Shown piece by piece: positions 34,923 to 42,565 of a DNA stretch of 64,000 nucleotides. The stretch is from positions 1 to 64,000 of the forward strand of contig NZ_JBAKHX010000008.1 in the NCBI RefSeq assembly GCF_036906915.1. The letters are read 5' to 3'. The position numbers were made by a program, and so were the translations under genes. The stretch comes from Phytohabitans sp036906915. GTDB taxonomy: Bacteria > Actinomycetota > Actinomycetes > Mycobacteriales > Micromonosporaceae. Below the pieces are notes generated by a model. That model worked only from the letters and a program-made list of their open reading frames with translations, ran no database searches and was not told the DNA's origin. The first letter of the stretch is position 1; every line of letters starts with the position of its first letter.

Positions 34923-36866
34923 GTGGCAGCGCAGAAGAAGCAGGAGTACGGCGCCGAGTCGATTACCGTTCTGGAGGGCCTGGAGGCGGTTCGCAAGCGT
35001 CCGGGTATGTACATCGGATCTACCGGCGAACGTGGCCTGCACCACCTCGTACAGGAGGTCGTCGATAACGCGGTCGACGAGGCGCTGGCCGGCTACTGCG
35101 ACACCATCGATGTGGTCCTGCTGGCCGACGGCGGTGTGCGGGTCGTCGACAACGGCCGGGGCTTCCCGGTAGACCTGCACCCCAAGCTCAAAAAGCCGGG
35201 CGTCGAGGTGGCCCTCACCGTGCTGCACGCGGGTGGCAAGTTCGACGGCAAGGCGTACGCGGTGTCGGGCGGTCTGCACGGCGTCGGCGTCTCGGTCGTC
35301 AACGCGCTCTCCACCAAGATGGAGCTGGAGATCTGGAAGAACGGCTTCACCTACCGGCAGCGATACAGGGACTCCAAGCCGACCCCGCTGGAGAAGGGTG
35401 AGCCGACCAACCGCAGCGGCTCCTCGGTGGCCTTCTGGCCCGACGCGGACGTCTTCGAGACCACCGAGTTCTCCTTCGAGACCATCTACCGGCGGCTCCA
35501 GGAGATGGCGTTCCTCAACCGGGGACTCACGATCCATCTCCGTGACGAGCGAGCCGCGGACGACGAGGGCAAGCCGCGCGAGGTCACGTTCCTGTACAAG
35601 GGCGGCATCGCCGACTTCGTCCGGCACCTCAACCAAACCAAGTCCGCGATCCACAAGACGGTGGTCGAGTTCCAGGCCGAGGAGGAGGGCATGGCGGTCG
35701 AGATCGCCATGCAGTGGAACGAGTCATACGGCGAGTCGGTCTACACGTTCGCCAACACGATCAACACGCACGAGGGCGGCACCCACGAAGAGGGCTTCCG
35801 GTCGGCACTGACCACCGTCGTCAACAAGTACGGCGCCGACAAGAAGCTGCTCAAGGGCGACGAGAAGCTCTCCGGTGAAGACATCCGCGAAGGGCTCGCC
35901 GCGATCATCTCGGTCAAGCTGACCAACCCGCAGTTCGAGGGCCAGACCAAGACCAAGCTCGGCAACACCCCGGTGAAGAGCTTCGTGCAGCGGGTCTGCA
36001 ACGAGTGGCTGAACGACTGGCTGGAGCGCAACCCGGCCGAGGCCAAGATGATCATTCTGAAGGCCACCGCCGCGGCTCGGGCCCGCATCGCCGCCGCCCA
36101 GGCCCGCAAGCTGGCCCGCCGCAAGTCGCTACTGGAGTCCGGCTCGATGCCGGGCAAGCTGGCCGACTGCCAGTCGACCGACCCGCGCGAGTCGGAGATG
36201 TTCATCGTGGAGGGCGACTCGGCGGGCGGCTCGGCCAAGCAGGGCCGTGACCCGCGCACCCAGGCGATCCTCCCGATTCGCGGCAAGATCCTCAACGTCG
36301 AGAAGGCCCGCATCGACCGGGTTCTCAAGAACAACGAGGTCCAGTCGCTGATCACCGCGCTGGGCACCGGTGTGCACGAGGACTTCGACATCGAGAAGCT
36401 GCGGTACCACAAGGTCATCCTGATGGCCGACGCCGACGTCGACGGTCAGCACATCCAGACGCTGCTGCTGACGCTGCTCTTCCGGTTCATGCGGCCGCTC
36501 GTCGAGCTGGGCCACGTCTACCTGGCCGCCCCGCCGCTGTACAAGATCAAGTGGGACAAGAAGGGCAGCGACGCGCAGTACGCGTACTCCGACCGGGAGC
36601 GCGACGGCCTGATCCGCCTTCGGCAGGAGAAGAAGCCCAACGCCAAGCCCGACGACATCCAGCGGTTCAAGGGTCTGGGTGAGATGAACTACCCGGAACT
36701 GTGGGATACCACGATGAATCCGGCCACCCGTACGCTGCGGCAGGTGACGCTCGACGACGCCGCAACCGCGGACGAGCTTTTCAGCGTCCTTATGGGCGAA
36801 GACGTAGAGGCGCGCCGGTCGTTCATCCAGCGCAACGCCAAGGACGTGCGCTTCCTGGACATCTGA
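34923..36866 (+). CDS. gyrB: DNA gyrase subunit B
   Basis: ATPase subunit of the type II topoisomerase that introduces negative supercoils. The 647-residue product shows the GHKL ATP-binding motifs (VVDNAVDEALAGY; DNGRGFPV), GGLHGVGVSVVNALS, and the TOPRIM motifs EGDSAGGSAKQGRDP and LMADADVDGQHI. GTG 34923 is chosen because the product then begins MAAQKKQEYGAESITVLEG; the open frame to 34836 has no family similarity. gyrA follows after a 90-bp gap. Confidence 0.97.
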   Translation: MAAQKKQEYGAESITVLEGLEAVRKRPGMYIGSTGERGLHHLVQEVVDNAVDEALAGYCDTIDVVLLADGGVRVVDNGRGFPVDLHPKLKKPGVEVALTVLHAGGKFDGKAYAVSGGLHGVGVSVVNALSTKMELEIWKNGFTYRQRYRDSKPTPLEKGEPTNRSGSSVAFWPDADVFETTEFSFETIYRRLQEMAFLNRGLTIHLRDERAADDEGKPREVTFLYKGGIADFVRHLNQTKSAIHKTVVEFQAEEEGMAVEIAMQWNESYGESVYTFANTINTHEGGTHEEGFRSALTTVVNKYGADKKLLKGDEKLSGEDIREGLAAIISVKLTNPQFEGQTKTKLGNTPVKSFVQRVCNEWLNDWLERNPAEAKMIILKATAAARARIAAAQARKLARRKSLLESGSMPGKLADCQSTDPRESEMFIVEGDSAGGSAKQGRDPRTQAILPIRGKILNVEKARIDRVLKNNEVQSLITALGTGVHEDFDIEKLRYHKVILMADADVDGQHIQTLLLTLLFRFMRPLVELGHVYLAAPPLYKIKWDKKGSDAQYAYSDRERDGLIRLRQEKKPNAKPDDIQRFKGLGEMNYPELWDTTMNPATRTLRQVTLDDAATADELFSVLMGEDVEARRSFIQRNAKDVRFLDI

Positions 36867-36879
36867 GCCCTGCACAGGG

Positions 36880-36919
36880 TTTTCCACAGCTTTTGCGGTT
36901 TCCACAGCCGTTATCCACA
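36880..36919. promoter_or_regulatory. DnaA-box-like cluster between gyrB and gyrA
   Basis: TTATCCACA (36911-36919) is a perfect consensus DnaA box; TTTTCCACA (36880-36888) differs by one base and GTTTCCACA (36898-36906) by two. All three point the same way within 40 bp, 38 bp before gyrA. Binding by DnaA is inferred. Confidence 0.6.
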
Positions 36920-36956
36920 GGCGGAATGCGGCTTTTGATCTGATACGAGGTTTACT

Positions 36957-39464
36957 GTGACGGACACTCCATTCGAAGACGAGACCGACCAGACCGACCA
37001 GATAGGCCAGCAGCGCCTCCGCGTCGAACCGGTCGGGCTCGAGGTGGAGATGCAGCGCTCGTACCTCGACTACGCGATGAGCGTGATCGTCGGGCGGGCG
37101 CTGCCGGACGTGCGGGACGGCCTCAAGCCGGTGCACCGCAAGATCCTCTACGCGATGTATGACTCGGGGTACCGGCCGGATCGCGGGTACGTGAAGTGTT
37201 CCCGGGTCGTCGGTGACGTCATGGGTCAGTTCCACCCGCACGGCGACTCCGCCATCTACGATGCCCTGGTCCGGATGGCGCAGCCGTGGTCGCTGCGATA
37301 CCCGCTCGTCGACGGCAACGGCAACTTCGGCTCGCCCGGCAACGACCCAGCGGCCGCCATGCGTTACACAGAGTGCAAGCTCGACCCGCTGGCCATGGAG
37401 ATGCTGCGGGACATCGACGAAGACACCGTCGACATGCAGGACAACTACGACGGCCGGGCCAAGGAGCCCACGATCCTGCCGTCGCGCATCCCCAACCTGC
37501 TGATCAACGGCTCCGAGGGCATCGCGGTCGGCATGGCCACGAAGATCCCGCCGCACAACCTGCGTGAGATCGCGGCCGCGGTGCAGTGGTGCCTGGAGCA
37601 CCCGGAGGCGGACGAGGCCACCACGCTCGACGAGCTCATCCAGATCGTCAAGGGCCCCGACTTCCCGACCTACGGCCTCATCGTCGGGATGGCGGCCATC
37701 CAGGACGCGTACCGCACCGGGCGCGGCTCGATCCGGATGCGCGCGGTGGTCGAGGTCGACGAAGACAAGAAGGGCCGCACCTGCCTGGTCGTCACCGAGC
37801 TGCCGTACCAGGTGAACCCGGACAACCTGGCCGAGCGCATCGCCGAGCTGGTCAAGGAGGGCAAGCTCGCGGGTATCGCGGACATCCGCGACGAGTCCTC
37901 CGGCCGCACCGGCATGCGGATCGTGATCGTGCTCAAGCGCGACGCGGTGGCCAAGGTCGTGCTCAACAACCTGTACAAGCACACGCAGCTGCAGGAGACG
38001 TTCGGCGCCAACATGCTGGCGCTCGTTGACGGTGTGCCGCGCACACTCAACCTGGCGCAGTTCATCCGGTACTACGTCGAGCACCAGATCGACGTCATCC
38101 GCAGGCGCACCGCCTACCGCCTGCGCAAGGCCGAGGAGCGGGCGCACATCCTGCGCGGTCTGGTGAAGGCGCTCGACGCGCTCGACGACGTCATCGCGCT
38201 TATCCGCCGCTCGCCCACGGTCGATGAGGCCCGCACCGGCCTCATCCAGCTCCTCGACATCGACGAGGTGCAGGCCACCGCGATCCTCGACATGCAGCTT
38301 CGCCGGCTGGCCGCCCTGGAGCGCCAGAAGATCATCGACGAGCTCGCGAAGATCGAGGTGGAGATCGCCGACCTCAAGGACATCCTGGCGAAGCCGGAGC
38401 GGCAGCGGAAGATCGTCTCCGAGGAGCTGGCCGAGATCGTCGCCAAGTGGGGCGACGACCGGCGCACCCAGATCGTGCCGTTCGACGGCGAGGTCTCCAT
38501 GGAAGACCTCATCGCACGCGAAGACGTCGTGGTGACGATCACGCGGACCGGGTACGCCAAGCGCACCAAGGTCGACCTCTACCGGTCACAGCGGCGTGGC
38601 GGCAAGGGCGTCAGCGGGGCCAGCCTGCGGCAGGACGACATCGTCAGCCACTTCTTCGTCACGTCGACGCACTCGTGGATCCTGTTCTTCACCAACAAGG
38701 GTCGGGTGTACCGCGCGAAGGCGTACGAGCTGCCCGAGGCGAACAGGGTGGCCAAGGGTCAGCACGTGGCCAACCTGCTCGCGTTCCAGCCCGAGGAGCA
38801 CATCGCCCAGGTAATCGTCATCCCCCATTACCAGGTCACTCCTTACCTTGTGCTCGCCACCAAGAATGGTCTCGTGAAGAAGACCCGGCTGGAGGAGTTC
38901 GACTCCAACCGCAGCGGCGGAATCATCGCCATCAACCTGCGTGACGAGGACGAGTTGGTGGGCGCCGCGCTCGCCGGCTCGCAGGACGACCTGCTGCTGG
39001 TGTCGAAGAGGGCGCAGGCCATTCGCTTCAACGCCACCGACGACGCGCTGCGGCCCATGGGTCGGGCCACGTCCGGCGTTATCGGTATGCGCTTCGGGGA
39101 GCAGGACGAGCTGCTCGCGATGGAAGTGGTTCGCGAGGGCTTGGATGTTTTGGTCGCCACGAACGGTGGGTACGCCAAGCGAACGCCCATCGAGGAGTAC
39201 CCGGTGCAGGGCCGCGGCGGCAAGGGCGTGCTGACCGCCAAGATCACTGAGCGCCGAGGTGGACTCGTGGGTGCCGTCGTGATCGATCCGGAAGACGAGT
39301 TGTTCGCTATCACAAGTACTGGTGGAGTTATCCGGACTCCGGTGAAGCCTGTACGCCGCACGCGCGATCGGAACACAATGGGGGTCAAGTTGATGGACCT
39401 TCCAGACGGTGTCACGATCGTGGCCATTGCTCGCAATGCCGACGAGCCCGACGAACAGGACTAG
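36957..39464 (+). CDS. gyrA: DNA gyrase subunit A
   Basis: DNA-cleaving subunit of gyrase, 835 residues. The catalytic tyrosine is Tyr137 in AAMRYTECK. The quinolone-resistance region reads GDSAIYDAL, with Ser98 and Asp102 at the two main resistance positions, the susceptible type. Beta-propeller motifs QRRGGKG and the GyrA-box region follow in the C-terminal half. GTG 36957 has GAGG 6 nt upstream. Leads into the DUF3566 gene. Confidence 0.97.
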   Translation: MTDTPFEDETDQTDQIGQQRLRVEPVGLEVEMQRSYLDYAMSVIVGRALPDVRDGLKPVHRKILYAMYDSGYRPDRGYVKCSRVVGDVMGQFHPHGDSAIYDALVRMAQPWSLRYPLVDGNGNFGSPGNDPAAAMRYTECKLDPLAMEMLRDIDEDTVDMQDNYDGRAKEPTILPSRIPNLLINGSEGIAVGMATKIPPHNLREIAAAVQWCLEHPEADEATTLDELIQIVKGPDFPTYGLIVGMAAIQDAYRTGRGSIRMRAVVEVDEDKKGRTCLVVTELPYQVNPDNLAERIAELVKEGKLAGIADIRDESSGRTGMRIVIVLKRDAVAKVVLNNLYKHTQLQETFGANMLALVDGVPRTLNLAQFIRYYVEHQIDVIRRRTAYRLRKAEERAHILRGLVKALDALDDVIALIRRSPTVDEARTGLIQLLDIDEVQATAILDMQLRRLAALERQKIIDELAKIEVEIADLKDILAKPERQRKIVSEELAEIVAKWGDDRRTQIVPFDGEVSMEDLIAREDVVVTITRTGYAKRTKVDLYRSQRRGGKGVSGASLRQDDIVSHFFVTSTHSWILFFTNKGRVYRAKAYELPEANRVAKGQHVANLLAFQPEEHIAQVIVIPHYQVTPYLVLATKNGLVKKTRLEEFDSNRSGGIIAINLRDEDELVGAALAGSQDDLLLVSKRAQAIRFNATDDALRPMGRATSGVIGMRFGEQDELLAMEVVREGLDVLVATNGGYAKRTPIEEYPVQGRGGKGVLTAKITERRGGLVGAVVIDPEDELFAITSTGGVIRTPVKPVRRTRDRNTMGVKLMDLPDGVTIVAIARNADEPDEQD

Positions 39465-39467
39465 TTG

Positions 39468-40424
39468 ATGACGGAGACACAGGCGAAGTCGGGGGTTGCG
39501 GGGACCTCGACAAACCCGGTCGATGAGGAGGCCGCCGACAGCGGCACGCCAGCGACCGGCCGCGCGGTCGTGGGCCGGGCGGCAGTCCCCGCCGAATCAG
39601 CGTCCACTTCGAAACCGGCGTCCGGCGCGCCGGCGGGGGACACCTCGAACGCAGCGGGCAAGGGGGCCAAGCCGGGCGCTAGTGGCACCGCGACGCCGCC
39701 GCCTTCCTCCGCGCCTCCGGCATCCGGCTCGGCGGCCGCGCCCAAGTTCACACGGGCTCCCGGCATGCCACCGCCGCCGGCAGACCCGGCACAGGCTGAC
39801 GGGCACGGCCAGGCGACATCGGTCAGCGCGACCGGCAAGGCTCCCGTGAGCGCCCCTCCCGCCGGCTCCGCGGCGGTTCCCGGCCTCGCGCGGCCCGGCG
39901 TCACGCCCGCGGCCGCGGGCACCACCACCCAGCCCATCGCCGGCCGCACGGCCGCGGGTGGCGGCTCCGTGCGTACGCCCGGAGCGGTCGGAGCGGCCCG
40001 TGTGGGCGACGCGGTCCGCGCGGCACGCAGCACCGTCGCGTCCGCGGCTTCGCGCGGTCCCAGGCGGGCCCGCCTGAACGTCAAGCGCATCGACCCGTGG
40101 TCCGTGATGAAGTTCTCCTTCGCGGTGTCGCTGGTGCTGTTCATCGTCGTCATCGTGGCGACCTCGGTGCTCTACCTCGCGCTCGACGCGATGGGAGTCT
40201 TCGAGAGCGTCAACAGCAGCCTGACCGACCTGGTCAGCGCCGGCGGCGGCGAGGGCGGCAGCACGTTCCGCATCACGGCCAAGGGCGTCATCGGCACGTC
40301 CGCCCTGATCGGTGCCGTCAACGTGGTGCTCTTCACCGCTCTGGCGACGCTCGGCGCGTTCATCTACAACGTCTGCGCCGACCTCGTGGGCGGCATCGAG
40401 CTGACGCTCGCCGAGCGCGACTGA
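39468..40424 (+). CDS. DUF3566 domain membrane protein
   Basis: A 318-residue protein in the conserved place after gyrA. The first ~200 residues are Pro/Ala/Gly/Thr-rich and probably disordered. The DUF3566 part (about 205-318) starts RLNVKRIDPWSVMKFSFAVS and includes two membrane helices (VSLVLFIVVIVATSVLYLAL and ALIGAVNVVLFTALATLGAFI). Function unknown; mycobacteria have a homologue in the same place. ATG 39468 follows the gyrA stop by 3 nt. Confidence 0.93.
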   Translation: MTETQAKSGVAGTSTNPVDEEAADSGTPATGRAVVGRAAVPAESASTSKPASGAPAGDTSNAAGKGAKPGASGTATPPPSSAPPASGSAAAPKFTRAPGMPPPPADPAQADGHGQATSVSATGKAPVSAPPAGSAAVPGLARPGVTPAAAGTTTQPIAGRTAAGGGSVRTPGAVGAARVGDAVRAARSTVASAASRGPRRARLNVKRIDPWSVMKFSFAVSLVLFIVVIVATSVLYLALDAMGVFESVNSSLTDLVSAGGGEGGSTFRITAKGVIGTSALIGAVNVVLFTALATLGAFIYNVCADLVGGIELTLAERD

Positions 40425-40432
40425 GCCTCAGC

Positions 40433-40460
40433 GGGGGTGCTCGCCACGCCGGGCGCCCCC
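40433..40460 (+). terminator. Probable terminator after the DUF3566 gene
   Basis: GGGGGTGCTCG pairs with CGGGCGCCCCC (11 bp, two G-U pairs) over a 6-nt loop, 9 nt after the stop. No U-run follows. Confidence 0.55.
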
Positions 40461-40463
40461 GAC

Positions 40464-40493
40464 TTGGGACTTGAATCCTCGGTACGGTAACCT
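40464..40493 (+). promoter_or_regulatory. Possible promoter of tRNA-Ile
   Basis: TTGGGA (40464-40469) and TAACCT (40488-40493) are 18 nt apart, 15 nt before the tRNA. The match to a housekeeping promoter is moderate. Confidence 0.4.
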
Positions 40494-40507
40494 TGCTCCT
40501 CGCACGC

Positions 40508-40581
40508 GGGGCTATAGCTCAGTCGGTTAGAGCGCAGAGCTGATAACTCTGAGGTCGATGGTTCGATTCCATCTAGCCCCA
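40508..40581 (+). tRNA. tRNA-Ile (GAT)
   Basis: 74 nt with full cloverleaf: acceptor GGGGCTA / TAGCCCC, D arm with GCTCAGTCGGTTAGAGC, anticodon stem CAGAG / CTCTG holding the loop CTGATAA (anticodon GAT), and a GTTCGATTC T arm. The discriminator is A; CCA is not encoded (ACA follows). Confidence 0.97.
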
Positions 40582-40582
40582 C

Positions 40583-40711
40583 ATGTGGAAGAAGGTTCTT
40601 ATCCTCGCCGGTGTCATCGGTGTTGCCGCGCTGGTCGCCAAGAAGGTCAAGGAATCCAACGACGAGCGCGCGTTGTGGCACGAGGCCACCACCGCGCCCG
40701 ACCTTAGGTAG
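40583..40711 (+). CDS. DLW-39 family small membrane protein
   Basis: A 42-residue protein, MWKKVLILAGVIGVAALVAK then KVKESNDERALWHEATTAPD, ending LR. One membrane helix (about 5-19) is followed by a charged tail. It matches the short DLW-39 family found between tRNA-Ile and tRNA-Ala in actinobacteria. The ATG begins two bases after the last tRNA base, leaving one nt between, and no ribosome site is possible upstream except within the tRNA. It may be translated as a leaderless message after tRNA 3' processing. Function unknown. Confidence 0.88.
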   Translation: MWKKVLILAGVIGVAALVAKKVKESNDERALWHEATTAPDLR

Positions 40712-40740
40712 CCCTCCACCGGCGGGTTTCCCCCGCCGGC

Positions 40741-40816
40741 GGGGCCATAGCTCAACTGGCAGAGCACTGCCTTTGCAAGGCAGGGGTTAGGGGTTCAAGT
40801 CCCCTTGGCTCCACCA
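40741..40816 (+). tRNA. tRNA-Ala (TGC)
   Basis: 76 nt including an encoded CCA: acceptor GGGGCCA / TGGCTCC (one G-U pair), anticodon stem CTGCC / GGCAG around TTTGCAA (anticodon TGC), and a GGTTCAAGTCC T arm. It lies 17 bp before the stop of a convergent hydrolase gene. Confidence 0.97.
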
Positions 40817-40832
40817 CCACAGTTCCGCGCGA

Positions 40833-41648
40833 TCAGGCGCGGAAGGCCTTGTCGGCGAACGACACCAGTGCCTTGTTGACCAGGTCGGGTGAATCGGTCA
40901 TCGGGTAGTGACCCGACTCAGGCACCATCAGCACCTCGGCCTCGCCGCCCAACCGGTCTGCCGCGAAGCGCGCCTCGGCGGTCGTGTCGGGAAAATCGGG
41001 GTCGCGCTCGCCCATCACCACCAGCGCCGGTGCCCGCACGTCGCCGAGGCGCTTCTCCGCCGGGGTGTGGTCGGTGCGGGTGGTGCGGACGAACGAGCGC
41101 CAGTGGCTGCCGCGGCTCAAACTTTCCCGGATGCGCTGCTGGTGCTCGCTCAGGTCGGCCGGCTTACGCCCGGGGTAGAAGTTGCGGTAGTACGCCGTCC
41201 AGACGCTCGGGCCCCACGGCTTGACCAGGAGCAGCCGCTGCACCAGCGCCATCACCGGGCTGGTCTGGGGGTTGCGCACGAAGGGCCCCACCAGCGCCAG
41301 CCCGGCGATCTTCGCCGGCTGCTCGGCGGCGGCGAGGACGCCAGATGCCGCGCCCATCGAGCTGCCGATCACGAGCGCCCGCTCGCCGCCGAGGTGGTCG
41401 ATCAGGGCGAGGATGTCGCTGCTCAGGGCCTCGTCGTCGTACGCGCTGAAGCCGTCGTCGCTGTCGCCGTGGCCGCGCAGGTCCAGGGTAGCCACACGGT
41501 ATCCGGCTGCGAGCAGCGCGGGAACGGTGAAGCGGAAGCTCGATGACAGGTCGCCCATGCCGTGCACGCAGATGATCAGTGGGCCATCGCTGCCGTGTAC
41601 CTCGTAGGCGATACGACCTTCGGGGCGGCGCAGGTAACTAGTGGACAT
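40833..41648 (-). CDS. Alpha/beta hydrolase
   Basis: A 271-residue hydrolase with the nucleophile elbow GSSMG (Ser97), an oxyanion-hole HGMGD motif, a cap region (about 130-190) and a late histidine in ESGHYPM. Asp in GERDPDFP likely completes the triad. The substrate is unknown; similar enzymes act on esters or lactones. The ATG at 41648 has no visible ribosome site, and a palindrome lies 7 nt upstream, so the message may be leaderless and the gene repressor-controlled. Confidence 0.9.
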   Translation of the reverse strand: MSTSYLRRPEGRIAYEVHGSDGPLIICVHGMGDLSSSFRFTVPALLAAGYRVATLDLRGHGDSDDGFSAYDDEALSSDILALIDHLGGERALVIGSSMGAASGVLAAAEQPAKIAGLALVGPFVRNPQTSPVMALVQRLLLVKPWGPSVWTAYYRNFYPGRKPADLSEHQQRIRESLSRGSHWRSFVRTTRTDHTPAEKRLGDVRAPALVVMGERDPDFPDTTAEARFAADRLGGEAEVLMVPESGHYPMTDSPDLVNKALVSFADKAFRA

Positions 41649-41655
41649 AGCTACT

Positions 41656-41674
41656 AGGCTAATGCCATTAGCCT
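41656..41674. promoter_or_regulatory. Palindromic operator-like site
   Basis: AGGCTAAT and ATTAGCCT flank GCC, a perfect 8-bp inverted repeat in the 71-bp gap between two divergent genes. This is the size and placement of a TetR- or MarR-type operator; the regulator is not obvious nearby. Confidence 0.55.
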
Positions 41675-41719
41675 GCCAAGGTCAAGTCACGATCTCTGCG
41701 GCTACCTCGTCCAACCGGC

Positions 41720-42517
41720 ATGAAGGTTCTGGTGACGGGAGCGACGGGCACGCTGGGCCGCGCGGTCGTACCACGGCTGCGGGCGGACAGGTACGAGGTG
41801 CGGGGCACGAGCCGGCGGGCCACCTCCGGGAGCGGGGTCGAGTGGGTGGTCGCCGACCTCGGCACCGGCGCCGGCGTTGACCAGGCGGTCGCCGGGGTCG
41901 ACGCCGTCGTACACCTCGCGTCCGCGACCACGCAGTACCGGCGTGCGGGAGACGTCGACGTCGCGGGCACGCGCCGGCTGGTCGAGGCGTCAGCACGCGC
42001 CGGGGTACGCCACGTCGTGTACGTCTCGATCGTCGGCATCGACAAGGTTCCTCTTGGGTACTACCGGCACAAGCTCGCGGCAGAGCGTGTGGTGCGAAAA
42101 GCCGCGGTCCCGTGGTCGATCCTGCGGGCCACCCAGTTTCCGCAACTGCTCGACGAGCGGCTGCTGCCCGCCGCCAGCGTCCTCGGCGTGGTGCTCGGCG
42201 ACGACGGGGTCACGATCCAGCCCGTCGACCCGCGAGACGTCGCGGACCGGCTGGCCGACCTGCTCAAGGCGGGCCCCACGCAATCGGTCGAAGACTTCGG
42301 CGGTCCCGAGATACTGAGGTACGACGACGTGGTGCGGCCGTGGCTGCGCGCCCGGGGCAAGCGGCGGCGCGTGCTGCGGCTGCGCTTCCCGGGTGGCATC
42401 GCACGGGCGATGCGCGCTGGCGCGCTCACGACGACCGCCCGGCCGACCGGCACACGCACCTGGCAGGACTACCTCGCGGAGCGTTACGGGACGGGGATGG
42501 TCGATCAACTGTCGTAG
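41720..42517 (+). CDS. NAD(P)-binding protein, NmrA/SDR-like
   Basis: A 265-residue atypical short-chain dehydrogenase-like protein: MKVLVTGATGTLGRAVV (dinucleotide-binding loop), DAVVHLAS and YVSIVGID strands, and GYYRHKLAAERVV with a YxxxK-type pair. It belongs with the NmrA/isoflavone-reductase-like branch, whose members often bind NADP as redox sensors or act on flavin-like substrates. It is divergent from the hydrolase and shares its operator-like palindrome, so the two may work together. Confidence 0.88.
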   Translation: MKVLVTGATGTLGRAVVPRLRADRYEVRGTSRRATSGSGVEWVVADLGTGAGVDQAVAGVDAVVHLASATTQYRRAGDVDVAGTRRLVEASARAGVRHVVYVSIVGIDKVPLGYYRHKLAAERVVRKAAVPWSILRATQFPQLLDERLLPAASVLGVVLGDDGVTIQPVDPRDVADRLADLLKAGPTQSVEDFGGPEILRYDDVVRPWLRARGKRRRVLRLRFPGGIARAMRAGALTTTARPTGTRTWQDYLAERYGTGMVDQLS

Positions 42518-42565
42518 ACTCGGCGGCCGAATGCCTGGGGAGGCCCGATCGTCGACGGGGGTACG

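Noticed and set aside
36129..38147. 672-codon minus-strand open frame across gyrB and gyrA
   Set aside because: Antisense shadow of two certain genes, with no family motifs.
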